64,000 nucleotides of DNA from Zanthoxylum bungeanum (lineage: Eukaryota > Streptophyta > Magnoliopsida > Sapindales > Rutaceae). Shown one piece after another: positions 48,713 through 59,905 of the stretch (within the stretch, counting starts at the first letter, position 1; each line of letters starts with the position of its first letter). The notes beneath the pieces were generated by a model. The model saw only the letters and a program-made list of their open reading frames with translations, made no database searches and was not told where the DNA came from. The position numbers and the translations under genes are program-made. Location of the stretch: contig SKCR01006513.1 of the NCBI GenBank assembly GCA_019454045.1, positions 434,001 to 498,000 on the forward strand, read 5' to 3'.

Positions 48713-50630
48713 TGTTAGACATTATGACCCATAGCGTCACTGTTTTGTAAATGATATTGTATTATTGTATAAAATTAACTATGTGATAATGAAATGCCTT
48801 TTTGCCATTTTGTAATTTATTTACTTTGATATATAAATGGCGAAAGTCCATATGATTAGTTCCGTATTGAGAAGATATGAGACAGTATCAATACATAAAG
48901 GATTAATCATTAAATATCCCTAGTCGGAGTATTATCGAGATAGGACATCGATAATGCGGAATAGACTAGTATTGCACTTGTGCACGTTGTGAGGGCACAA
49001 CAGCATAGTTCTCATATATTTAAGTATAGGATACTTATGCAAGTGCGATAGGAGGTTGTGTTTTACCGATGGTACGGAAAACAGCTTCGCTCTGGATAGA
49101 CCCGCGGAATCCCATTGGTAGTATGTCTGCGTGTCTATGGGAGGCCGCATCAGGGTAGGTGTATATGGTCTTAACCTGAGACTTGCATCGCTAGTACTTG
49201 CGACAATCGGTAAACTTTGGTTTTGATGGTTGGGGGCTTTAACCGTTCTGTGTTCACCACTTCTGGGTTTATCAGGAATCGTAGTGTACTGGGTGTGATG
49301 TCAAGATGGAAGTGTCACTTCAGACATATGGAGTTGATGATCGGCAGGATACAGAACTAGTGCTCTATAAAAGGTTGCAACCGTCGGGGCAATATGACTA
49401 GGTCAGGATTGTCCGATTTAAAGAGACTAGTTGCTTGATGTCCGATATATGTTTCGTACGGGGCAGACACATTTCCAGCCCCAGGCCTAACATGTGATCG
49501 TCCGACACTGGATCGATGTACGCAATACTACGGTATACTACGCTTGATATAGATATAATATTCCTATAAGAATATTTCTGGAGAATTGGGTAGGCATCGC
49601 GCTTTGCTAGAAGCCAACCTTGTCTTGTAAATCGGTAAAAACGTAGTACTAGGTACGTACGTGTTCGGATCATCCGACGACCGTATTTACTGCCAACATA
49701 TCCGGAGATCTCTCGGGTCGCTTCCCTGAAGATTCACCTATGATATTTGATTCGAACTTTATTAATCTTGGATTAATTACGGAGAAACTTTATCTTGGAT
49801 AAAATGCCTTATTTTGAGAGAGAACGATTAATTTGGAATTAATCGGTAAAATAATATATTCGATATATTAACGAAATTAGATTTCGACGCGGAATTAAAA
49901 TCGGATTTTAATTCGGGCAAACGAATCAATTTAGAATTAATTCGTTAGCGACGTGAATAGTGATTTCGCTAGGCATAATTATTTAATTTACGTCGCGACG
50001 GAAATTCGTTAATCGGAATTAGCGAAACCGAGCCCGAAAGTGTTTGCGGACACATTCGTATTTTGAAACGAGTAGGACCCGCAAGTCACATCGTGAAGTC
50101 ACATCACTTGACATGACTAGTTGATGGATGTCACAAGTCACTTTATTAAAGTGACTAGATGTCACTATTCATGAAAGAAGTTGGTGGAGCCAATTAAAGG
50201 CTTTTTGGAGGGAAATTGAGTTTTGACTTTTGGAAAAGCCATATACCAAATATTTGGTATTTGATATCATTATTATTCTTTGAGAAGAATTATCAAAAAA
50301 AGAAAAGCTCTCCTCTCTCTCACATGCCGTGAGTTCTTAAGGCAAAGAAGAATTTTTTTCTTCATTTTCTCTTTTTGCTAGCACATCTTGAATCAAATGA
50401 GGTGATAGTGGAAACCACCTTGGAGCTTGGAATTCACAAAGCTTGGAGCTTTCATCCATTTCCTCCTCTTGGCCGAAACTTCAAGGAACTTGGGCTTCCA
50501 TTTTGTTCATCTTCTTCATCACACAAGCTTTGTAAGTATGATTCCGCCATGCTTCAAGTTTATTATATATTCACTTTTGTTGTATTTCATATGCTTAATC
50601 TTTCCTTGGGACATATAATAGAAACCAACA
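48713..50630 (+). repeat. 5' LTR of copia C3
   Basis: 1,918 bp from TGTTAGACATTATGACC to GAAACCAACA. Same family as the LTRs of C1 (which lies in reverse orientation), including the TTAATCTTGGATTAA-type hairpins at about 49742-49970. Confidence 0.92.
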
Positions 50631-52829
50631 ATGGTATCAGAGCTATGTTTAAGCATGAAATACATTAGGTTAAAATTTGGGTAAAATTGATTGAAGCATG
50701 TTCTTGTGAAATTTGATGAATGAGTATGCTTACATGTATATAGAATGATGTTATATGGAATCAATTTTGAGAAAAATGCATTGGATGATTTTTCCCCAAA
50801 AATTTAACCTTGGCCGAATGTGATGTTCCTTGCTTGGGATTGGAATTTTTTGTGTACAAATCATTGGATGACTTTAAACGTATACGGAACGTAGATTAGT
50901 GATTCAATCGGATTGAAAAACAAATCGACACAAAAATCATCCTTGGCCGAATGTAATGGACATGAAAATGGACTTGATTTTTTTGTTCAAATAAATGTTG
51001 GACATGTGTTTTGAACAAGTGATGATTAATAATAAATTTGTTGTTTTGGAAATATTTGGTTTAATGTATTAATCATGGATTTACACTTTAATTAATTGGA
51101 TTTTAAAATTTGGAATATTAAAATAATTAATGGGCTTAATTGTAATATTGGGCTTGAATTATTATATTTGGGCATAATGGGCTTGGTTGGGCCAAGTATT
51201 TGGGCCAAAAGGATTGGATCCAATTTGGGCCTAAATCACTCCATTAAGTCCAAATATGGTAAAATGGGCTTTTATGTTTATTGGGCCTTATGGGCTTGAA
51301 ATTGATTTTATGGCATTTAAGGGTGATTCCTTATTTGGGTTTGGCAATTGGGTTTGACCCACATTGACCAAAGCCCAAGCCTTAATAAATCAATTGAAAG
51401 CCCATCGGACTTTAATTAAACAAACATTGGATGTTAGTTGGGCTTTGAGACCCAATTAGATTAGATTTAGAATCTAAGTCTTTAAAGCACATTAAAAGTG
51501 TAAACATTTAATTTGGAATTAAATTAATTGAATTAGTATTGAATACGAATTAAATTAGATTTAATAAGTAGTTCGATATAATTCGCGAATTCGTACCTTA
51601 TGTACTTATTCTCAAAGAGTTGGACTCGCGCAAAATCAAAAACCGTTGTTTGAACATTGGATGATCACTTAAACAAAGACTAATTAATTGGATTAGATGG
51701 TTGTAAGCATGTCTTGATTGAATATATATGTATGTGATGAATGAATAGTGTATATCGGATGGATATTAGAAGGGAAAGGGTAATTCTAGGAATTATTGTA
51801 AATTCAGAATTTATAAATTGGACCTGCGTGTCCAGCCTTATCTCTTTTATCTCTTTGTATTCCTTTCTCACCTAATTCCCCTCAATGTTAATGAGGTTTC
51901 TCTTATTGTATTATGTAATGGGTGTAGAAGTAGAATAGTGCTAGCGGGGAGAGGAATGGAGTGATTTGTTCTAGGAACAAGTTGTTTATATATCCATCCG
52001 CATATCACTATTAATTTACTTTACGCGCTTTATGATGTTTTAGAAGCATGCTTAAGGGTGTATGTTGATGAGACCTAACAAAGATAATAAATTGGTTGCC
52101 AATTACGCAAAATCCCTCAATCTATATTAAGCGATATCCTTCCATTGAATGATTCTTGTTCAAGATCCAATTGGCATTGGTTTGTTGGCCAAAGTCAAGA
52201 CCTTGTCAATTAGGATGTACTTGAATCATGAGAGTTTTTGTTCCACATCGGTGTCTAGTCCAAGTTGTGATTTGTTGGCCAAAGTCAAGATCACTTCTTG
52301 TCCAAAGACATTGATTACGAAACTTTCCTTGTCAATGGGTCCCGCTTAACTGGAATCATTAGGTTTGTTGTGCCAAAGCCAAGGCCTAGATGATTCGGAG
52401 GATAAGGTTAGGAAAATGTATTAGATACATTGACATAAGTATTGTACATATGTTTTGGACTTGGATGTCCACCTAACCGGATCTGGGAATTGGATTGGAT
52501 CCAATTGATCTGTGAGATCTACCTAGTTAAGTAGCATACAGCTTGTTGGCCAAAGTCAAGGTTGTGTGTTATTTAACGGGATCCTAGCCCACTAGGAAAT
52601 AGGATTTCCCGAGTTCTCAACAGAGGGTTAGAGACTTGATGAAAATAGTGGGAGGCTAGTATGTGAATTTGCAATTTCGTTCAGATACTTTGCCTTACGC
52701 GTATTTCAAAATTTTTCGTCTATTTATGAATTAGTTGGACTAATACATTGTTATTTTTCTTGTAACAGTTTGACTGTACCCATTTTATCGTCAACTAGAT
52801 AGTTAGACTATCGTGGTTGAGATGCTAGC
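50631..52829 (+). other. Copia C3: PBS and long leader
   Basis: The primer-binding site TGGTATCAGAGC (50632-50643) is the standard complement of initiator tRNA-Met. The 2.2-kb leader has no supported coding. Its second half has four copies of TTGTTGGCCAAAGTCAAG: 52182-52199, 52272-52289, 52365-52383 (diverged) and 52543-52560. Confidence 0.75.
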
Positions 52830-54072
52830 AAGGGAAATGTGCGTGACATCATCATGGGTGATAATGTCTTTAAGGCACAAACTTCGCTGACTGGGAAATG
52901 AACTCAAGATAGTACTTGGGGCTGAGAGGCTACTGTACACTATACAGACACCTCTCCGCCTAGACCCACTGAGCCACTTGAGCTGGAGTTATGGAAAACT
53001 CACAGCGAGGATTGTGACACAGCTCAGGCTGTTATGTTAGCTTCAATGACTCAACACTTTCGTCGCCAGAATAGGGACTTGGATCCTTATAATATGATGG
53101 CTAGACTACAAGATCTCCACCGCACCAATAAGCGGATGGAGAGGTATGAGTGTTGTGAAGAAACTCTTCCGCACCCGAATGACTGAAGGCACATCAGTTG
53201 AGGTCCACGGGACTCAAATGATCGCCGATATTGATGAGTTGGCCAATATGGGAATAGTCTTGGAGGCTGAGCTGACTGTAGATTTGATCTTACAGTCACT
53301 TCCCGATACTTGGAAACAAATCATAATCAACTATAAGTTGATACCGATGACACTCTTGGAGAGCTGTTATCCATGCTGAAGGAGTCTGAAAAAGAACTCC
53401 TAAAAGGGGGCAAGCGCGAGGCGCACTATGCATCGACCTCTCAGGGGCCAAGGGCTGGGCCAAGCCACTGGAGGGGTGAAGAAGAGGAAATATAAGAACA
53501 AGGGTAAGGGCAAGTTGACAAAGGCTTCTGGGAAGCCAAGGGACAATCTCAATATGTCTGCCTCAAATGCGGCAAAAAGGGTCACTGGAAACGTGACTGC
53601 CGAGTGGGCAAAGGACAAAAGGAGGATATTAAGGCAGGCAAGGCTCTAGCCTCTGGTACGTTTGTTATGGAAATAAATATGACTACTTCTAGTCTTAAAA
53701 ATTGGATTTTTGATTCTGGTTGTGCTGCTCATATTTGTACTGATTTGCAGGATCTGCAGAATAGTAAGGATGCTGGCTTCAGGGGAGGTTGACCTACGAG
53801 TCGAAAACGGAACTCCAGTTGCTGTTTTGGCTGTAGGAAATTTTGTTTTGGAACTGCCCTCGGGGCATGTACTTAAACTTTTGAACTGTTATTATATACC
53901 TAGTTTAACTAGGAATATCATATCTGTATCTTTGTTAACCCAGCATGGGTACACTTTTGTATTTAGAAACACTGGGTGTTATTTATATAAAAATGATGCA
54001 GAAATTTACACTGCTGTTGCAAATAATGGTCTTTATATTTTGAATATAAATGAATCTCCTAAACGTAAATGA
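52830..54072 (+). pseudogene. Copia C3: gag, zinc knuckle and protease (broken)
   Basis: gag similarity starts near 52845 (DIIMGDNVFKA, parallel to C1 gag) and continues at 53146-53379 in another frame (LFRTRMTEGTSVEVHGTQMI, ILQSLPDTWKQIIINY). A CCHC knuckle (CLKCGKKGHWKRDC) lies near 53560-53605 but out of frame with its surroundings. The protease active site appears as FDSGCAAHIC near 53710-53740, and 53710-54072 continues the protease (LKLLNCYYIPSLTRNIISVS). At least four frame changes. Confidence 0.8.
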
Positions 54073-54114
54073 CAAACAAAAGGCTCAAAATGAGTAATCT
54101 AAAATGATGCTTAC

Positions 54115-54949
54115 ATGTGGCATTGTCGTCTAGGACACATCAACAAGACTCGCATATCCACACTTTCGAAGAGTGGGTACTTGGACGGATTTGATCCTAA
54201 TTCATATGATGTCTGCGAATCTTGTCTTTTAGGAAAAATGCCTAAATCACCTTTTAGTGGTAAAGGTGAACGTGCCACAGAACTGTTAGCCCGTTCATAG
54301 TGACGTATGTGGGCCCATGTCTAGCCAGGCTAGAGGTGGATATCATTACTTCGTAACCTTTACGGATGATGCATCTCGTTATGGTTATGTGTATCTAATG
54401 AAACACAAGTCGGAAACTTTTGAGAAATTCAAAGAGTTTCGACACGAAGTAGAAAAACAAACAGGCAAGAGTATTAAGACATTGCGGTCAGACCGTGGTG
54501 GCGAATACTTAAGTTATGAGTTTCAAGATTACTTGAAAGAATATGGTATTCTTTCACAGTGGACTCCTCCTGGAACACCGCAATTAAACGGTGTGTCTGA
54601 ACGGAGAAACCGTACCTTGTTAGACATGGTAAGGTCGATGATGAGTCGCACTGAGCTACCAATATCCTTCTGGGGATACGCATTAAACAGTGCAGTACTT
54701 ATTTTGAATAAGGTTCCGTCAAAGTCTGTTGAACAGACTCCATACGAGATATGGACAGGAAGGAAACCAGGTTTCTCTTTCCTGAAGATTTGGGGATGCT
54801 GGGCATATGTTAAACGTTTGGAAGGTACCAAACTAGAACCAAATCAGATAAATGCCTTTTCGTGGGATATCCTAGGGAAACCAAAGGATATTACTTCTAT
54901 CACCCACAAGAGAACAAAGTATTTGTTGCTCTATTGCATTTTTCCTTGA
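54115..54949 (+). pseudogene. Copia C3: integrase
   Basis: 54115-54300 holds the zinc-binding head (WHCRLGHINKTRI, CESCLLGK) and ends at a TAG; a frame change follows. 54317-54949 holds the core with its three acidic residues: VTFTDDASRYGYVY, LRSDRGGEYLS and NGVSERRNRTLLDMV. It then continues into SFWGYALNSAVLILNKVPSK and a GRKPGFSFLKIWGC motif. The end is frameshifted near 54860. It would insert cDNA into chromosomes if intact. Confidence 0.88.
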
Positions 54950-55460
54950 GAAGGAATTCTTAGATGCATGTGGTAGTGGGAGGAAAGTAGAGCTCGATGA
55001 AAATCGTAGTGATACTGTTCCTGGCAATGAATCAACGACGGAACATGAACAACACCATCCGGGATGAGTCTGTACCACAATCTTCATATACACAAGGACC
55101 GCGTAGGTCGGAGAGAGTCAGGACAGTACCTGAGAGGTATGGGTTCCTGATCTCGCCTCATGTAGATATTAATCTTATTGAGGAAATGAACCGGCTACGT
55201 ATGAGGAAGCAATACAGGATATTGATTCCGCTTTATGGCAAGAAGCCATGAAGTCCGAGATGGATTCCATGTATGCCAACCAAGTTTGGACACTGGTTGA
55301 TGCACCAGAAGGCGTAAAGCCTATTGGATGCAGATGGATCTTCAAGAAGAAGACCGACATGGATGGCAACGTGCAAACGTACAAAGCTAGGCTTGTAGCA
55401 AAGGGGTATCGTCAACAATATGGTATTGATTATGACGAACTTTCTCACCCGTTGCCATGA
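54950..55460 (+). pseudogene. Copia C3: integrase-RT linker and start of RT
   Basis: A linker region with an acidic, Asn-rich stretch (54997-55250), then the N-terminal reverse-transcriptase motifs in 55248-55460: MKSEMDSMYANQVWTLVDAP, GCRWIFKKKTDMDGN and ARLVAKGYRQQYGIDYDE. It is joined to the next frame by a one-step frameshift near 55440-55457 (YDELSHPLP where relatives have an ETFSPV-type motif). Confidence 0.82.
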
Positions 55461-56764
55461 TTAAATCCATTCGGATAATGCTTGCAATAGCTGCATATTT
55501 CGATTACGAGATATGGCAGATGGACGTTAAAACCGCTTTCCTTAGCGGAAACCTTTTGGAGGATGTTTATATGCAACAGCCTGACGGTTTTATCGTACCT
55601 AGACTTGCAAACAAGGTTTGTAAGTTAAATCGATCCATTTATGGATTGAAGCAAGCATCACGGTCATGGAATCAACGTTTTGATGAGATCATAAAAGAAT
55701 ATGATTTCGTGCAAAACGAAGATGACCCTTGTGTATACAAGAAGGTTAGTGGGAGAGCACTGACTTTTATTGTCCTTTATGTCGACGATGTATTGCTTAT
55801 AGGCAATGACATTCCCATGCTAACGTTGGTGAAAGCTTGGCTTTCATTAAAATTCTCCATGAAAGATCTGGGAGAAGCAGCCTTTATTCTGGGAATAAAG
55901 ATCTACCGGGATAGATCTAGAAAACTGCTTGGACTCTCCCAGAGTACATATATTGACAAAGTGTTGAAGCGATTCAGCATGGATCAATCCAAGAAAGGAT
56001 TGATGCCAATGTTACATGGTATCTCTCTGTCTAAGGACATGTGTCCTAAGACTCAAGAAGAGAGAGATAACATGAGTCGGATACCGTTCGCCTCGGCAGT
56101 CGAATCGATCATGTATGCCATGATATGTACACGACCTGATGTGTCATATGCTTTGAGCATGTGCAGTCGCTATCAGGCCGATCCAGGTGAAGGTCACTGG
56201 ATGGCAGTTAAGAATATCCTTAAGTATCTTAGACGAACTAAGGATGCTTTCTTAATTTACGGAGAAGGAGAACTTGTGGTATCCGGGTATGCCGATGCAA
56301 GTTTCCAAACTGACAATGATGACTTCAAGTCGCAATCGGGGTACATTTTTTGTTTGAATAACGGAGCAGTGAGCTGGAAATCTTCCAAGCAAGATACTGT
56401 TGCCGATTCAACAACAGAAGCGGAGTATATTGCTGCGTCGGAAGCAGCAAAGGAGGCAGTTTGGATCCGAAAATTCCTAATTGGATTAGGAGTAGTTCCG
56501 TTAGCTGCTGAGCCCGTTCCATTGTATTGTGACAATAACGGGGCTATAGCACAAGCTAAGGAACCAAGGTCTCATCAACGATCCAAGCATGTTCTTCGGC
56601 ATTACCATCTGATTCGAGAGATTATACATCGTGGCGATGTAAAGGACGAGAAGGTCGCATCAGATAACAACATTGCAGATCAGCTGACGAAGGCTGTTTA
56701 TACGCATGTGTTTGAAAGACATATACATAGTTCAGGTATTAGATGCTTGAGTGACTGGCTATAG
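55457..56764 (+). CDS. Copia C3: reverse transcriptase and RNase H, open for 435 codons
   Basis: Longest retroelement frame in the window. Reverse transcriptase: SIRIMLAIAAYFDYEIWQMD, VKTAFLSGNLLEDVYM, IYGLKQASRSWNQ, and the catalytic YVDD box in VLYVDDVLLIGND. RNase H: VVSGYADASFQTD (Asp), DSTTEAEYIAASEAAKEAVW (Glu), PLYCDNNGAIAQAKEP (Asp), IADQLTKAV, ending CLSDWL. All catalytic residues are present. The start is not an initiation codon of an independent protein: this is the downstream part of a gag-pol polyprotein cut off by an upstream frameshift. Confidence 0.92.
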   Translation: MIKSIRIMLAIAAYFDYEIWQMDVKTAFLSGNLLEDVYMQQPDGFIVPRLANKVCKLNRSIYGLKQASRSWNQRFDEIIKEYDFVQNEDDPCVYKKVSGRALTFIVLYVDDVLLIGNDIPMLTLVKAWLSLKFSMKDLGEAAFILGIKIYRDRSRKLLGLSQSTYIDKVLKRFSMDQSKKGLMPMLHGISLSKDMCPKTQEERDNMSRIPFASAVESIMYAMICTRPDVSYALSMCSRYQADPGEGHWMAVKNILKYLRRTKDAFLIYGEGELVVSGYADASFQTDNDDFKSQSGYIFCLNNGAVSWKSSKQDTVADSTTEAEYIAASEAAKEAVWIRKFLIGLGVVPLAAEPVPLYCDNNGAIAQAKEPRSHQRSKHVLRHYHLIREIIHRGDVKDEKVASDNNIADQLTKAVYTHVFERHIHSSGIRCLSDWL

Positions 56765-56765
56765 G

Positions 56766-56778
56766 CCAAGTGGGAGAT
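56766..56778 (+). promoter_or_regulatory. Polypurine tract of copia C3
   Basis: CCAAGTGGGAGAT directly before the 3' LTR and just after the pol stop. It is the plus-strand DNA priming site. The same tract precedes the 3' LTRs of C1 and C2 and, in a related form, of the LARD. Confidence 0.88.
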
Positions 56779-58705
56779 TGTTAGACATTATGACCCATAG
56801 CGTCACTGTTTTGTAAATGATATTGTATTATTGTACAAAATTAAATATGTGATAATGAAATTGCCTTTTGCCATTTTGTAATTTATTTACTTTGATATAT
56901 AAATGGCGAAAGTCCATATGATTAATTCCGTATTGAGATGATATGAGACAGTATCAATACATAAAGGATTAATCATTAAATATTCCTAGTCGGAGTATTA
57001 TCGAGATAGGACATCGATAATGCGAAATAGACTAGTATTGCACTTGTGCACGTTGTGAGGGCACAACAGCATAGTTCTCATATATTTAAGTATAGGATAC
57101 TTATGCAAGTGCGATAGGAGGTTGTGTTTTACCGATGGTACGGAAAACAGCTTCGCTCTGGATAGACCCCGCGGAATCCCATTGGTAGTATGTCTGCGTG
57201 TCTATGGGAGGCCGCATCAGGGTAGGTGTATATGGTCTTAACCTGAGACTTGCATCGCTAGTACTTGCGACAATCGGTAAACTTTGGTTTTGGTGGTTGG
57301 GGGCTTTAACCGGTTCTGTGTTCACCACTTCTGGTTTTATCGGGAATCGTAGTGTACTGGGTGTGATGTCAAGATGGAAGTGTCACTTCAGACATATGGA
57401 GTTGATGATCGCGCAGGATACAGAACTAGTGCTCTATAAAAGGTTGCAACCGTCGGGGCAATATGACTAGGTCAGGATTGTCCGATTTAAAGAGACTAGT
57501 TGCTTGATGTCCGATATATGTTTCGTACGGGGCAGACACATTTCCAGCCCCAGGCCTAACATGTGATCGTCCGACACTGGATCGATGTACGCAATACTAC
57601 GGTATACTACGCTTGATATAGATCTATATTCCTATAAGAATATTTCTGGAGATTTGGGTAGGCATCGCGCTTTGCTAGAAGCCAACCTTGTCTTGTAAAT
57701 CGGTAAAAACGTAGTACTAGGTACGTACGTGTTCGGATCATCCGACGACCGTATTTACTGCCAACATATCCGGAGATCTCTCGGGTCGCTTCCTGAAGAT
57801 TCACCTATGATATTTGATTCGAACTTTATTAATCTTGGATTAATTACGGAGAAACTTTATCTTGGATAAAATGCCTTATTTTGAGAGAGAACGATTAATT
57901 TGGAATTAATCGGTAAAATAATATATTCGATATATTAAACGAAATTAGATTTCGACGCGGAATTAAAATCGGATTTTAATTCGGGCAAACGAATCAATTT
58001 AGAATTAATTCGTTAGCGACGTGAATAGTGATTTCGCTAGGCATAATTATTTAATTTACGTCGCGACGGAAATTCGTTAATTCGGAATTAGCGAAACCGA
58101 GCCCGAAAGTGTTTGCGGACACATTCGTATTTTGAAACGAGTGGGACCCGCAAGTCACATCGCGAAGTCACATCACTTGACATGACTAGTTGATGGATGT
58201 CACAAGTCACTTTATTAAAGTGACTAGATGTCACTATTCATGAAAGAAGTTGGTGGAGCCAATTAAAGGCTTTTGGAGGGAAATTTGAGTTTGACTTTTT
58301 GGAAAAGCCATATACCAAATATTTGGTATTTGATATCATTATTATTCTTTGAGAAAGAATTATCAAAAAAAAGAAAAGCTCTCCTTCTCTCTCACATTGC
58401 CGTGAGTTGCTTAAGGCAAAGAAGAATTTTTTTCTTCATTTTCTCTTTTTGCTAGCACATCTTGGAATCAAATGAGGTGATAGGGAAACCACCTTGGAGC
58501 TTGGAATTCACAAAGCTTGGAGCTTTCATCCATTTCCTCCTCTTGGCCGAAACTTCAAGGAACTTGGGCTTCCATCTTTGTTCATCTTCTTCATCACACA
58601 AGCTTTGTAAGTATGATTCCGCCATGCTTCAAGTTTATTATATATTCACTTTTGTTGTATTTCATATGCTTAATCTTTCCTTGGGACATATAATAGAAAC
58701 CAACA
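56779..58705 (+). repeat. 3' LTR of copia C3
   Basis: 1,927 bp, TGTTAGACATTATGACC to CCAACA, nearly the same as 48713-50630. Differences seen by eye are mostly single-base gains in homopolymers, especially near 58260-58400. Confidence 0.92.
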
Positions 58706-58710
58706 CTTTT

Positions 58711-59772
58711 ACCCTGAATTGTTGCTCCATGAAAAGTTAGGATGATTCATCCACCCTGGGTTGTAGGTGTTGGAATATGGATTGTTCCCCTGTCTGTTGA
58801 AATTGTTGACATAATTCACCTCTCTTCAAGTTGGTTTGGCTCTGGTGCTCCTCCAAAAGATGAACTTGTGGCTCTAATATTGCTTTATGTGCTGAGAGTC
58901 TCCATGTATTTGCATATCTGATCCGGCTTGGCACTGACTTCTGTATTTGCTCCAACTTCATAAATTCCTGTAATTCTTTGAATCGTGCTCCTTTGTTTGG
59001 ACACAAGGAATTATTGGTGGCCATTTCTTCTTCTTCGATTAGGTTCCAAGCTTGATCTTCTCCTTTTGCCATCAAAGCTCCTTCAACAGCAAGCATCAAT
59101 TGTGGTTCTCATCAGTCTAGAAAGTCCATTATAGAAAGTTTGGACTTGAAGCCATTTTGGAATTTCATGGTGAGGACATTTCCGGAGCAAATCTTTGTAC
59201 CTTTCCCAAGCTTCGTAGAGAGTTTCCGAATTAAGTTGTATAAATTATGTGATGTCATTCCTCAGTTTTACTGTTCTAGCTGGTGGAAAGTACTTTGCAA
59301 TGAATTTGGTGGCTAGAGTGTTCCACGTTGTGATGGAACCTGCTGGCAGTGAATGTAGCCAAGCTTTTGCTCTATGTTTCAAAGAATATGGGAAAACTCG
59401 CAGTCTCATAGCTTCTTCAGCTCCCCGGTTGTAATTGAAAGTGCCGCAAACTTCCAGGAAGTTGCTGATGTGGGCATTAGGATCTTCAGTTGTATTTCCT
59501 CCAAACTAAACTGACTGTTGAATCATCTGAATGTAAGTTTTGTATGTCACCCGCATTTGCTATTAGAGAGGAAGTCCAATACAGGAAATGAGGCCATCTA
59601 CCACCGGAATGGTTCTGTCTCGAATAGAAATTGGTGGTGCAACCTCCAAAGGTTCAGGTTCCATGTTAACAATTATTTCTTGGCCTTCTCGCCTTTCTCT
59701 TCTTAACTCTCTGATGGTTCTTTCAATCTCAGGGTCAAACAGACGGATTTCAAAGCTTCTGGCTCGTCTCAT
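58711..59772 (-). pseudogene. Gypsy G: gag, N-terminal and central part
   Basis: Starts at the ATG 59772-59770 (MRRARSFEIRLFDPEIERTI), with a basic/acidic head typical of Athila-type gag. After a stop near 59563 the capsid-like domain goes on: FGGNTTEDPNAHISNFLEVC, RVFPYSLKHRAKAWLHSLPA, TKFIAKYFPP and TLYEAWERYKDLLRKCPHH, the standard retrotransposon gag core. 59099-58737 continues the C-terminal part. Several stops and frameshifts. It is cut at 58710 by copia C3 and continues at 48707. Confidence 0.85.
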
Positions 59773-59880
59773 GTAGTGCCTGAGAATCTGAAACACAAGA
59801 AAACAAAAACAATAAGTAAAAAGAAAAATAGATACAAGTAAATGTATCTAACCCCAAAACTAATAGTGAAAGATAAATAA

Positions 59881-59899
59881 ATCTCCGACAACAGTGCCA
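59881..59899 (-). promoter_or_regulatory. Primer-binding site of gypsy G
   Basis: Minus strand TGGCACTGTTGTCGGAGAT, seven bases inside the 5' LTR. It is a mutated form of the TGGCGCC-GTTG-type site, complementary to tRNA-Asp, used by many plant gypsy (Athila/Tat) elements. This sets the direction of the element. Confidence 0.75.
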
Positions 59900-59905
59900 A
59901 AAACT

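Larger units (their letters stand above)
48713..58705 (+). mobile_element. Copia element C3, youngest insertion, nested in G
   Basis: 9,993-bp plus-strand Ty1/copia element with a perfect 5-bp target duplication CTTTT (48708-48712 and 58706-58710), LTRs of 1.92-1.93 kb, intact PBS and polypurine tract. It is inserted into gag of gypsy G. By eye the two LTRs differ by only scattered substitutions and single-base indels, far fewer than the LTRs of C1 or C2. gag and protease are broken, but integrase, reverse transcriptase and RNase H remain as long frames. Confidence 0.93.
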
